In this document: positions 7,210 through 14,216 of the stretch, in pieces | How the letters are laid out: the number at the start of each line of letters is the position of its first letter | How positions within the stretch are numbered: the stretch's first letter is position 1 | Source of the DNA: a bacterium UBP3_UBA3054 | GTDB taxonomy: Bacteria > Auribacterota > UBA3054 | Assembly: GCA_002366995.1 (NCBI GenBank) | Contig: DFCM01000094.1 | Location: 26,097 to 43,303, forward strand | DNA length: 17,207 nt | Direction of reading: 5' to 3' | Translations under genes and position numbers: made by a program | The notes under the pieces: generated by a model | Database searches by the model: none | What the model was told of the DNA's origin: nothing | What the model saw: only the letters and a program-made list of their open reading frames with translations

Positions 7210-8671
7210 TTTCTATCTTTGAGATGATCTCTTTGGTTATCATACGTTCGTCGCAGTCGTAGAAGACGCGGTTGATCTCCTGGTAAGTTTCGTGCCCTTT
7301 GCCGGCGATCAGAACGACGTCGCCTTCCTTGGCTTCCTTGACGGCGTGTTCTATCGCTTCCTTGCGGTCCAAGATGACGACGTGCTTTTTGAGTTTCATG
7401 CCGTCAGTTATGTCTTTGACTATCGCCTCCGGATCCTCGGTCCTCGGGTTGTCGGTCGTTATGACGACCTTGTCAGCCATCTCCTCGGCGGCACGGCCCA
7501 TTTTCGGGCGTTTTCCCTTGTCGCGGTCGCCGCCGCAGCCGAAGACGATCCAGAGGGAGTTTTCGGTTATCTCCCTGAGACATCTCATGACGTTGCGCAT
7601 GGCGTCGTCGGTGTGGGCGTAGTCGATGACTATCACAACGCCCAGCTTGTTCGGCATGAATTCCAGTCTGCCGGGCACGGGCGGAAGGTTCGGGCAGAGG
7701 GAGAGGATCTTCTCTTCCGGGATGCCGAAGTTGGAGGCGAGGATCACGGCGCCCATGACGTTGGCCACGTTGTGGCGGCCCAGGAAGTTGATCTTGACCT
7801 CTTTTTTCGGCTGTCCTTTTTCTTCCAAGGTGAATTCTGATCCGTCGCGCTTGACCTTGATGTTTTCGGCCTTGACGTCAGCCTCTTTGTCTGTCGTCGT
7901 CATGGTCACGACTTTCTGGCCGACTTCCCTCAGTTCCCTGGCGAGCCTTTCGCCCCACTCGTCGTCGACCATGACCAGGCTCAAGGAATCCTCCTTGGCG
8001 TGGTCGAAGAAGCGGCGTTTCGCACCGTAGTATTCCTCCATGGAGTGATGGTAGTCGAGGTGGTCCTGGGTAAGGTTTGTGAAGATGAGGTAGTCGAAGA
8101 GCAGGTTCCCGATGCGCTTCTGCACAGCTGCGTGGCTGGAGACTTCCATGACGACGGCGTCGGCGCCCTCCTTGTCCATAAGGGAGAGGAGCGCATAGAG
8201 TTCGAAGACGTCCGGCGTCGTCCTTGAAGCGGGTTTCTTACGGTCTTTGATCTCATAGGAAATGGTTCCTATGAGGCCGACGGTCAGCCCGGCGGTTGAG
8301 AGGAAATTGCGGATGACGTAGGCCGAGGTCGTCTTGCCGTTGGTGCCGGTGACGCCAATCAGCTTGCATTTGGGCTGTCCGTAGAAACGGTGGGCGAGAA
8401 GGGAAAGCGTATCCTCGTCCTGGGAAAGCTTGACGACCGTCAGGTTCTCCGGGATGAGTTTCGGGACTTCCGTCACGAAGACGGCCGCAGCGCCGCGCTC
8501 CGCCGCGTCATCGATGTAGAAGTTGCCGTCGGCGATGGCGCCTTTCTTGGCTACGAAAACGAAGCCCGGCTTGATCTGGCGGCTGTTAAGGGAAATGCCG
8601 GACACTTCGATTTTGTCGCTTCCTTTGACGATCTCGTGCGGGATATTGCTCAGTAATTCATTCAACAGCAT
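7202..8671 (-). CDS. murE: MurE, UDP-MurNAc-L-Ala-D-Glu:meso-DAP ligase
   Basis: The cytoplasmic ligase that adds the third amino acid of the stem peptide. I chose the ATG at 8671 because GTGAGG lies six bases upstream. An in-frame GTG at 8683 would add four residues but falls within that ribosome site. In numbering from the GTG, the ATP loop GVTGTNGKTTS is at 110-120, the substrate segment TTPDVFEL at 155-162, EVSSHA at 180-185, K222 is the likely carbamylated lysine, and GCGGDRDKGKRP is at 382-393. The DNPR motif (411-414) is the known signature of meso-diaminopimelate selection, in contrast to lysine-adding enzymes. The gene overlaps the end of the PBP gene by 14 bases. Confidence 0.96.
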   Translation of the reverse strand: MLLNELLSNIPHEIVKGSDKIEVSGISLNSRQIKPGFVFVAKKGAIADGNFYIDDAAERGAAAVFVTEVPKLIPENLTVVKLSQDEDTLSLLAHRFYGQPKCKLIGVTGTNGKTTSAYVIRNFLSTAGLTVGLIGTISYEIKDRKKPASRTTPDVFELYALLSLMDKEGADAVVMEVSSHAAVQKRIGNLLFDYLIFTNLTQDHLDYHHSMEEYYGAKRRFFDHAKEDSLSLVMVDDEWGERLARELREVGQKVVTMTTTDKEADVKAENIKVKRDGSEFTLEEKGQPKKEVKINFLGRHNVANVMGAVILASNFGIPEEKILSLCPNLPPVPGRLEFMPNKLGVVIVIDYAHTDDAMRNVMRCLREITENSLWIVFGCGGDRDKGKRPKMGRAAEEMADKVVITTDNPRTEDPEAIVKDITDGMKLKKHVVILDRKEAIEHAVKEAKEGDVVLIAGKGHETYQEINRVFYDCDERMITKEIISKIENA

Positions 8672-10439
8672 AATTCGCCTCACTTTTTAAACTTTCTTCT
8701 TCTTCCGTTTCATAATCGGCCGGGACTTGCAGATATTCCATGGCGGCCTTGCAGGCTTCCCTGAAGACAGGGGCCGCGACCGTGCCGCCGTAGATCTTTC
8801 CCCTGGGGGAGTCGAAGACTACGATGCAGACGATCTTGGGATCGTAGGCCGGCAGGAAGCCGGCGAAGGACGCTACGTAGTCTTTCTTGGAATACTGCTT
8901 GAGCTCGGCGTCCCATTTCTGGCCGGTGCCCGTTTTTCCGGCCACCTTGTAGCCGGGGATCTTGACCAGGCGGCCCGTGCCGTCGTCGTCGGTCACGGAG
9001 ACCATGGCGTCGGTCATGTCGAGGGCGGCCTTCTCTGAAATTACTCCTGATACGGCCACGCTCGGCTCGAAATAATTGAAATCGCGCGCTTCGGGAGAGA
9101 TCGAGCCGTCGGACATGGAAATGCGTTTGACGAGCCTGGGGCGCATTCTGGTGCCGCGGTTGGCGATCGTGGCGTAGGCGCAGGCCATCTGCAAAGCTGT
9201 GACGGAGATCTCCTGGCCCATGGGAATGGAATGGATGGAGGTTCCGCTCCACTTCTTATAGTTCTGCAGGCGTCCGCCGGATTCTCCTTCCAGGACTTTC
9301 AGATTGCTCTTGCTGCCGAAGCCGAACGATCTCAAGCCCTCGTAAAGCTTTTCTGATCCGAGCATCTCGGATACTTTCGCGACGCCGATGTTGCTCGAGT
9401 ATTTTATGACTTCCTTGAAGGTCACCGTTCCCATTTTGTGATCGTCGTGGAGCGTGCGGCTCCTGGTGATCGCCCAGCTGCCGTTTTCGCAGTTTATGGG
9501 GGTGGCGAGGTTGACGATGCCCTCGTTGAGGGAGAGGGAGCCGGAAACAGGCTTCATGATGGAGCCGGGCTCGAAGGGGTCGCTGAGAAGAAGATTGTTG
9601 AAGACGCCTTCCTTGTATTCGTTCCTGTTGTTCGGATCGAAGAAGGGCCAGCTTGCCATGGCGAGGATGTCGCCGGTCTTAGGATCAAGCATGATGAGGC
9701 CGGCTCTCTTGGGAGTGAAAATTTCCGCCGCTTTGGCGAGCTCGTCCTGGGCGATCTGCTGGAGCTTCTCGTCGATGGTAAGATAGACGTTCTGTCCGTC
9801 CAGGGGATCGAAGATCATGTCCATGTTCTTCGTGGTGAAGAAACGGCGGCTGAGGTTGTCGCGCCAGAAGGTGTTCCAGCCGTCGATGCCGGAAAGGTAA
9901 TATTCGGCGCCTTTCTCAACGCCGAAGGAACCTTTGCCTTCGCTGTCGCAGAAACCGATCTGGACGCCGAACAGTTCGTGCTTGGGATAGACGCGCTTCT
10001 CTTCGTATTTGACATAGACGCCCGGAAGCTTTTTCTGGGAGATAAGGGCTCTTATCTTGTGGCTCTCGGTGTCCATCAGTCCTCTCGCTATCACTGAGTA
10101 GCGCAAATTGGTGGGGGACATCTTCCTTATGATGTCGCTTTCGTTTATCTCGGCTATCTCGGAAATAAGACGGGCCTCCTGATCTTTGTCCTTGATGAGC
10201 TGAGGATCGCACCAAAGCATGGGGGAGGAGGTGGAGAGGGCGAAAATTGATCCGCGGCGGTCGCAGATCTGGCCGCGCTTGGCCTCCACTTTCACGGTGG
10301 AGCGAAGCTGGTTCTGTTTGAGCTCGTTGTATGTTTTCTGGTCGGTGCACTGCCAATAATACACCCTGCCCATGAGCAGGACGAGGAACAGGGCGATGGC
10401 CCCGAGTATAAAATGTATTTTCAGCATGCCTTGTTTCAT
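8658..10439 (-). CDS. ftsI: FtsI-type class B penicillin-binding protein (septal transpeptidase)
   Basis: A membrane-anchored D,D-transpeptidase of 593 residues, close to E. coli FtsI (588). A single N-terminal transmembrane segment (about 8-26) precedes the class B pedestal domain with AKRGQICDRRGSIFA (53-67). The transpeptidase domain has all three active-site motifs: SIMK (S293, K296), SSN (348-350) and KTG (502-504). No PASTA domains are present. It should cross-link septal peptidoglycan in partnership with FtsW. The gene begins 10 bases after the ftsL-like stop with only a weak purine-rich ribosome site, and its end overlaps murE, which suggests coupled translation. Confidence 0.95.
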   Translation of the reverse strand: MKQGMLKIHFILGAIALFLVLLMGRVYYWQCTDQKTYNELKQNQLRSTVKVEAKRGQICDRRGSIFALSTSSPMLWCDPQLIKDKDQEARLISEIAEINESDIIRKMSPTNLRYSVIARGLMDTESHKIRALISQKKLPGVYVKYEEKRVYPKHELFGVQIGFCDSEGKGSFGVEKGAEYYLSGIDGWNTFWRDNLSRRFFTTKNMDMIFDPLDGQNVYLTIDEKLQQIAQDELAKAAEIFTPKRAGLIMLDPKTGDILAMASWPFFDPNNRNEYKEGVFNNLLLSDPFEPGSIMKPVSGSLSLNEGIVNLATPINCENGSWAITRSRTLHDDHKMGTVTFKEVIKYSSNIGVAKVSEMLGSEKLYEGLRSFGFGSKSNLKVLEGESGGRLQNYKKWSGTSIHSIPMGQEISVTALQMACAYATIANRGTRMRPRLVKRISMSDGSISPEARDFNYFEPSVAVSGVISEKAALDMTDAMVSVTDDDGTGRLVKIPGYKVAGKTGTGQKWDAELKQYSKKDYVASFAGFLPAYDPKIVCIVVFDSPRGKIYGGTVAAPVFREACKAAMEYLQVPADYETEEEESLKSEANYAVE

Positions 10440-10449
10440 TGTCTTTTTC

Positions 10450-10857
10450 TCAGCGTACGGCCGCGTCGCCTTCCCTCGGTTTGCCGGCTATCTTGGATTT
10501 CTCGTTGAGGTCCGTGTCGATCGCCAGCGGTTTGCTAAGTATGACTGTGCGGTCTTTTTTTGTCTTGCGCAGGTGAATGTTGTTTTCAGCCAGTTTTTTC
10601 TCTATGTAGTTGACGGCCTTGACCTGCTCGAGCTCTGACTGCGTCAGGTCCCTCTGCAGGCGAAGGTCGTTGATCTCGCTGTCTATCTTCGCGATCCTCA
10701 GCCCGGTGTCCGTCGTTCTCTTCGCCAGATTGACGTACCCTACGTAATAGGTGACGGCGACCACCGCCAGGGCGCAGAACACGGCGCAGAGCTTCACCCC
10801 GGAGGATTCGCTTTTTTTGCTTGCTGTCTTTTTCTTGTTGTAGATGACTTTAGACAT
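10450..10857 (-). CDS. ftsL: FtsL-like bitopic division protein
   Basis: A small protein of 135 residues from the ATG at 10857, which has AGGAG six bases upstream. An earlier in-frame TTG at 10884 has no such support. It has a short basic cytoplasmic tail (Lys-rich, residues 1-20), one transmembrane segment at about 21-43 and a predicted coiled coil at about 45-90 with heptad-like Leu/Ile spacing, followed by a charged tail. This is the FtsL architecture at the usual FtsL place between rsmH and ftsI. FtsL sequences are poorly conserved, so the assignment rests on topology and context. It would act in the divisome complex that activates FtsW-FtsI. It overlaps rsmH by 8 bases. Confidence 0.8.
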   Translation of the reverse strand: MSKVIYNKKKTASKKSESSGVKLCAVFCALAVVAVTYYVGYVNLAKRTTDTGLRIAKIDSEINDLRLQRDLTQSELEQVKAVNYIEKKLAENNIHLRKTKKDRTVILSKPLAIDTDLNEKSKIAGKPREGDAAVR

Positions 10858-11758
10858 TCTCTTCTCCTGTATTTGATCTTTCAAAGACTCTCAAAAGGGC
10901 GCTTCTGGATCTGGGATTCTGCGCGACTTCCTCTTCGGTCGGCCTCAGAGGTTTTTTTGTCACGATCGTTCCCAATCCTTCGGTCTTGAACTCTTTAAAA
11001 AGATTTTTGACTATTCTGTCCTCTCCGGAATGGAAGCTTATGACGACCAGTCTTCCGCGCGGCGCGAGAAGCGTGACCGCTCCCCTTAGTCCTTCCGTCA
11101 AAGAATCGGCTTCGTGATTGACGGCGATCCTGAGCGCTTGGAAAACTTTTGTGGCCGGATGAACTTTCGAGTGACGGAATCCCTTGCGGTAGTAGACTCC
11201 AGAGACCAGCGCGGCAAGCTCGGAATTCAAGGAGAACTTTTTGTCCTGCCTTTTCATTACTATGGCCCTCGCTATCGGCCTGGAAAATCTCTCGTCGCCG
11301 TAACGGAAGAAAATGTCCGCCAGTTCGCCCTCCGGGAGAGTGTTCAAAAGATCTGCCGCGGTAAGAGGATCGTTGCGGTCCATGCGCATGTCCAGCGGCG
11401 CGTTCTCCAGGAAACCGAAACCTCGTTCGGGATCGTCGAGCTGCACGGAGGATATGCCGCAGTCGCAGAGTATCGCGTCGAAACCGGTCAGGCCCATTTC
11501 AGCGCAAACCTCGGCGACCTTGCCGTAATCAGAGTGCATAAGCCGGAAATCGTTTCCGATCGCTTTCAGCTTCTCGTAAGCCAGAGGCAGAGTTTCGCTG
11601 TCGCGATCAAGTCCCAGAAGAAAACCGTTAGGGGAGATGGCTTCCAATATCCTGCCGGCGTGACCCGCCAAGCCTACCGTCATGTCAAGGCATCTTTTGC
11701 CGCTTTCAAGCTGCATCAGGGAGCAAACTTCCGAAAGCATGACGGGGATATGTTCCAT
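10850..11758 (-). CDS. rsmH: RsmH (MraW), 16S rRNA C1402 N4-methyltransferase
   Basis: The S-adenosylmethionine-dependent methyltransferase of cytosine 1402 in 16S rRNA. Its 302 residues fit the family. Visible are the N-terminal EHIPVML (2-8), the SAM-binding region LDMTVGLAGHAGRIL (24-38), LDRDSETL (50-57), the DCGISSVQLDDPERGF block (99-114), SRPIARAIV (159-167), ISFHSGEDRIVK (240-251) and the C-terminal NPRSRSALLRVFER (281-294). The SAM loop departs from the usual GGxGGHS form, with AGHAGR here, but the surrounding family blocks are intact. The ATG lies 6 bases after mraZ, and a GAGGT overlapping the mraZ stop probably serves as its ribosome site. Confidence 0.95.
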   Translation of the reverse strand: MEHIPVMLSEVCSLMQLESGKRCLDMTVGLAGHAGRILEAISPNGFLLGLDRDSETLPLAYEKLKAIGNDFRLMHSDYGKVAEVCAEMGLTGFDAILCDCGISSVQLDDPERGFGFLENAPLDMRMDRNDPLTAADLLNTLPEGELADIFFRYGDERFSRPIARAIVMKRQDKKFSLNSELAALVSGVYYRKGFRHSKVHPATKVFQALRIAVNHEADSLTEGLRGAVTLLAPRGRLVVISFHSGEDRIVKNLFKEFKTEGLGTIVTKKPLRPTEEEVAQNPRSRSALLRVFERSNTGEENV

Positions 11759-11764
11759 AGCTTC

Positions 11765-12214
11765 TTACCTCGGTTCTTTTCGGCTTTCCGCGATTTCCTG
11801 CATGTTCTTTCCGAGATCGGCGATGTTGGCGGCAAATTCCGCCGCGTAGGCTTCGCTGTTCCAGATCTCCATATAAGAGGAGACCCCCGCGACGACAACT
11901 TCTCCTGTCAGCCCTGCCCAGTCTCTCAGATTCTTAGGGATCGTGAGTCTGGAGTGGGAGTCCATTTCGAGTTTGCTGCCGCCCAGCAAAGCGCGCTTCA
12001 TTTCCTCGGTCCTGGCGTCGTAAGGGTCTAGCTCCTCGAGCATGTTAAGGCTCTTGGAGAAGTCCTCCCAGTCGTAGAGACGCAAAAATCTCTTGCGGCC
12101 GTAGGTGACGAAAAAGACCTTGGCGTCGTTCACGCGGCAGAATGCCGGAACGGCTATGCGCCCTTTCGCGTCCACCTTCAAAGAGGCTGTTCCTATGTAC
12201 CTTTCTTTAGCCAT
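11765..12214 (-). CDS. mraZ: MraZ, transcriptional regulator of the dcw cluster
   Basis: A 149-residue protein with the two AbrB-like half-domains of MraZ. The first motif is DAKGRIAVPAFCR (15-27) and the second is DSHSRLTIPKNLRDWAG (85-101), followed by VVVAGVSSYMEIW (106-118). In the second motif the usual Gly before Arg is Ser. MraZ is known to bind direct repeats upstream of its own gene as an oligomeric ring and to control dcw transcription. Matching repeats are present at this gene's own promoter. The ATG at 12214 has no recognisable Shine-Dalgarno, unlike several downstream genes. It is the first gene of the minus-strand cluster. Confidence 0.95.
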   Translation of the reverse strand: MAKERYIGTASLKVDAKGRIAVPAFCRVNDAKVFFVTYGRKRFLRLYDWEDFSKSLNMLEELDPYDARTEEMKRALLGGSKLEMDSHSRLTIPKNLRDWAGLTGEVVVAGVSSYMEIWNSEAYAAEFAANIADLGKNMQEIAESRKEPR

Positions 12215-12289
12215 TGGTTAATTGATTCTGGAAATGTTCAGAACACACACAATCTGTTAAAAAACACACTCCGTAAATTTTCGAGCACA

Positions 12290-12319
12290 ATTATATCCCA
12301 CTTTGGCCCACAAAGTCAA
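12290..12319 (-). promoter_or_regulatory. Sigma-70-type promoter of mraZ and the dcw cluster
   Basis: On the minus strand the -35 element TTGACT (12319-12314) and the -10 element TATAAT (12295-12290) are separated by 18 bases. Each differs from consensus by at most one base. Transcription should begin near 12283, leaving a leader of about 70 bases before the mraZ ATG. Confidence 0.85.
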
Positions 12320-12331
12320 CCCCCCTCCCAC
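12297..12331 (-). promoter_or_regulatory. MraZ-box repeats overlapping the mraZ promoter
   Basis: Three exact GTGGG elements on the minus strand occupy 12327-12331, 12307-12311 and 12297-12301, at spacings of 20 and 10 bp. The missing position on the 10-bp grid (12317-12321) reads GGTTG and overlaps the -35 element. Known MraZ operators are short GTGG/TGGG direct repeats on about a 10-bp period. Two elements sit between the -35 and -10, so bound MraZ would block RNA polymerase, which predicts negative autoregulation. Confidence 0.8.
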
Positions 12332-12340
12332 CAGGAGGGG
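12322..12340. repeat. GC-rich palindrome upstream of the mraZ -35
   Basis: Arms CCCCTCC (12322-12328) and GGAGGGG (12334-12340) form a perfect 7-bp inverted repeat around 5 bases. It overlaps the most upstream GTGGG element. No T-run follows on either strand, so a terminator is unlikely. It could be an operator for another regulator or a structural by-product of the G-rich repeats. Confidence 0.5.
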
Positions 12341-12459
12341 TATGATCGCTGCTTTTTCTGCTAATAACACATTTAAAATAAATAAGTTAACTTGTGGGAT
12401 GGAAGCGGCTAAAAAAGGGCTTGAAAAAGGCTTGGATGGCTAAACTGATCATTTCAGCT

Positions 12460-12479
12460 TGTGGATAACTTGTGGTTAA
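12460..12479 (-). promoter_or_regulatory. Tandem DnaA-box-like sites
   Basis: TGTGGATAA at 12460-12468 is the exact complement of the DnaA box TTATCCACA. TGTGGTTAA at 12471-12479 differs from it by one base, and the two start 11 bp apart in the same orientation. They may allow DnaA to influence either divergent transcript. The shared GTGG core means they could equally be variant MraZ elements. Confidence 0.45.
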
Positions 12480-12498
12480 CTTCTTTTTAACGAAAAAA

Positions 12499-12523
12499 GT
12501 GGGATAAAGTGGAAAAGGGTGTT
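12499..12523 (+). promoter_or_regulatory. Second MraZ-type repeat array facing the plus-strand operon
   Basis: GTGGG (12499), GTGGA (12509) and GTGTT (12519) occur at exact 10-bp spacing on the plus strand, the same register as the mraZ operator. The 11-base segment AAAGTGGGATA is shared with the mraZ promoter, where it runs into the -10. Here the aligned hexamer is TAAAGT, with a poor aligned -35 (TTCTTT). It is a plausible MraZ-controlled promoter or operator for the phosphohydrolase operon, weaker than the mraZ one. Confidence 0.5.
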
Positions 12524-12564
12524 TTTTTCCTCCATTTCCTTATCAAAATTTCGTTGCGGTTTTT

Positions 12565-12573
12565 TGCTAAAAT
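12565..12573 (+). promoter_or_regulatory. Possible extended -10 next to the phosphohydrolase start
   Basis: TGCTAAAAT fits an extended -10 (TGnTAnnnT) and ends eight bases before the ATG at 12582. No good -35 lies 16-18 bases upstream, and no Shine-Dalgarno precedes the ATG. If used, it would give a nearly leaderless mRNA. Confidence 0.3.
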
Positions 12574-12581
12574 AGATAGAT

Positions 12582-14216
12582 ATGAATGATGTAAGAACTT
12601 TTGTATTAGGCCTTGACGGCGCCGACTGGTCCGTTATTGAGCCGCTTATAGCTGAGGGCGCGCTTCCCAATTTCGCGAGGCTTTACAAGGGCGTCCACGG
12701 TCCCCTTGATTCCACTACTCCGCCTCTGACCCCTCCCGGCTGGACAGCTTCCGTAACCGGGCGCAATCCCGGGAAGCACAACATATTTGATTTCTTCTCC
12801 TACAGCGGATCCGATTACGACGTGCATCTGACTAGCAGGAAAGACAGGCGCTGCCGCGCCGTGTGGAACTATGTTTCCAACGAGGGCGGAAGAGTGCTCG
12901 TTATGAACGTGCCGCACACTTATCCTCCCGAGAAAGTCAACGGATACCTCATCACCGGCTTCGGCACTCCCGAGTGGGACTGCGAGTACACTTATCCTCC
13001 CGAACTGAAAAAAAGGATCAAGAAGAGTCATCCCGATTTCAAAGTCGACATGCCCTCGCGCTTTCTGCACGAAGGCGATTTCGCTTCTTTCGTCAAGGGA
13101 GTCAACGCGCACTGCGAGGAGCAGTTCAAAGTTTTCACTGAGCTTTACTCCGAACTGAAGCCGCATTTCGCCATGTTCTGTTTCGTGGAGATGGACAGGC
13201 TTTTCCATTTCTTCTGGAAGGAGAGCATGGTTTTAAAAAGCGGTCCGTACGGGAACCTTTTCAAAGACCATTTCGTTTTCTTAGATTCGCTTCTGGGGAA
13301 ATTTTTGGACACGCTTCCCGAGAACGTTTACGTCATGGCGATCAGCGACCACGGTTTCGGGGAAGTGAGGAAGGACATTTACGTCAACAATTATTTGAGG
13401 GACAAAGGCTACCTTTCCGTGAAGGAAGGGCTCGACGCTGTCAGCGTCGGCAAGGTCGCGAAATGGAAATTAGTCGTCGCCTCTCTGCTCGACAGGATCG
13501 GGCTCTGGCAGATTTACCTCAAGCATCGCAGGGCGCAGCTTGAGAAGCGTTCCGCCATAGGCGGCGCCGGCGCCGAAACGGTGCGTTCCGCCACGGCTCT
13601 TTCCGCCGTCGACTGGGACAAGACCAAGGCTTATTTCTCTTCAATGTCCGCCCGCTCGGTGAGGCTGAACCTTAAGGGCAGGGAAGCAAACGGCGTCGTA
13701 CCCGAAAAAGATTACGACGAGTTTTTGGAAAAACTCGCGAACGATCTCCTTGAAATGAGGGACGAGGACGGAACGAAGATCATAACCAAAGTTTTCAAGG
13801 CGAAGGATGCGTTCAAAGGAGACTATGTCAAAAACGCCTCCGACCTCTACCTTGAGCCAGCTCCCGGCTACTCCTTCAACCAGGGCTTCGCGGAAAAGAC
13901 CGTCATGCCCAGCACCCAGCACGGCCAGCCGAGATCCGGCGACCACCGCCAGTACGGGATCTACATGCTGCAGGGCAGAGGTGTGAAGCAGGGCGAAACG
14001 CTGCCGGCCGCCATAATCGACGTGACGCCGACGATCCTCGCGCTCATGGGCATTCCTCTCTCGGACGACCTCGACGGAAAAGTTCTAATTGACGCGCTGA
14101 CGGAAGAACTGAACGTCAGGCGTTACAAAGAGGCTCCCTATGGGCAAACGGAAACCACCGCGGGCGAAAACGAAGAAAAACTCCAGGAAAGACTGAAAGA
14201 CTTAGGATACCTCTAA
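12582..14216 (+). CDS. Alkaline-phosphatase-superfamily phosphohydrolase (type I phosphodiesterase-like)
   Basis: A 544-residue cytoplasmic metallo-hydrolase resembling the predicted phosphohydrolase/phosphomutase family COG3379 and the type I phosphodiesterase/nucleotide pyrophosphatase fold. Likely metal and catalytic residues are D12 in LGLDGADW, T50 in PPLTPPGW as probable nucleophile, D204 and H209 in EMDRLFHFFW, D256-H257 in ISDHGFGE, and H455 in SGDHRQYG. TGRNPGKHNIFDFF (59-72) and the C-terminal ERLKDLGYL are typical of the family. No signal peptide is seen. The physiological substrate is unknown; related enzymes act on phosphate mono- or diesters. It is the first gene of a plus-strand operon, with a stop overlapping the next start by one base (TAATG). 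No Shine-Dalgarno is visible. Confidence 0.85.
   Translation: MNDVRTFVLGLDGADWSVIEPLIAEGALPNFARLYKGVHGPLDSTTPPLTPPGWTASVTGRNPGKHNIFDFFSYSGSDYDVHLTSRKDRRCRAVWNYVSNEGGRVLVMNVPHTYPPEKVNGYLITGFGTPEWDCEYTYPPELKKRIKKSHPDFKVDMPSRFLHEGDFASFVKGVNAHCEEQFKVFTELYSELKPHFAMFCFVEMDRLFHFFWKESMVLKSGPYGNLFKDHFVFLDSLLGKFLDTLPENVYVMAISDHGFGEVRKDIYVNNYLRDKGYLSVKEGLDAVSVGKVAKWKLVVASLLDRIGLWQIYLKHRRAQLEKRSAIGGAGAETVRSATALSAVDWDKTKAYFSSMSARSVRLNLKGREANGVVPEKDYDEFLEKLANDLLEMRDEDGTKIITKVFKAKDAFKGDYVKNASDLYLEPAPGYSFNQGFAEKTVMPSTQHGQPRSGDHRQYGIYMLQGRGVKQGETLPAAIIDVTPTILALMGIPLSDDLDGKVLIDALTEELNVRRYKEAPYGQTETTAGENEEKLQERLKDLGYL

Larger units (their letters stand above)
12215..12581. promoter_or_regulatory. Divergent control region between mraZ and the plus-strand operon
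   Basis: A 367-base non-coding stretch separates two oppositely directed gene clusters. It holds the mraZ promoter with its GTGGG repeats, a 7-bp GC-rich palindrome, two DnaA-box-like sites, a second GTGG repeat array pointing toward the plus-strand genes, and a possible extended -10 immediately before the phosphohydrolase start. In the mraZ leader, AACACAC occurs twice 21 bp apart (12242-12248 and 12263-12269, plus-strand reading), and a short inverted repeat TGTTC-A-GAACA lies at 12235-12245. I see no convincing gene or intrinsic terminator in the region. Confidence 0.75.

Noticed and set aside
6508..7227. A 239-codon plus-strand frame opposite murF, and similar long antisense frames opposite murD, murE, ftsI and rsmH
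   Set aside because: All lie opposite conserved genes with full sets of motifs; none has a recognisable domain or its own ribosome site.
12322..12340. GC-rich hairpin as an intrinsic terminator
   Set aside because: No T-run follows on either strand and it lies directly upstream of the mraZ -35, where a terminator makes little sense.
12380..12580. Replication origin
   Set aside because: Only one perfect and one near-perfect DnaA box, and no dnaA, dnaN or similar neighbour in the window. It was kept only as a binding-site observation.
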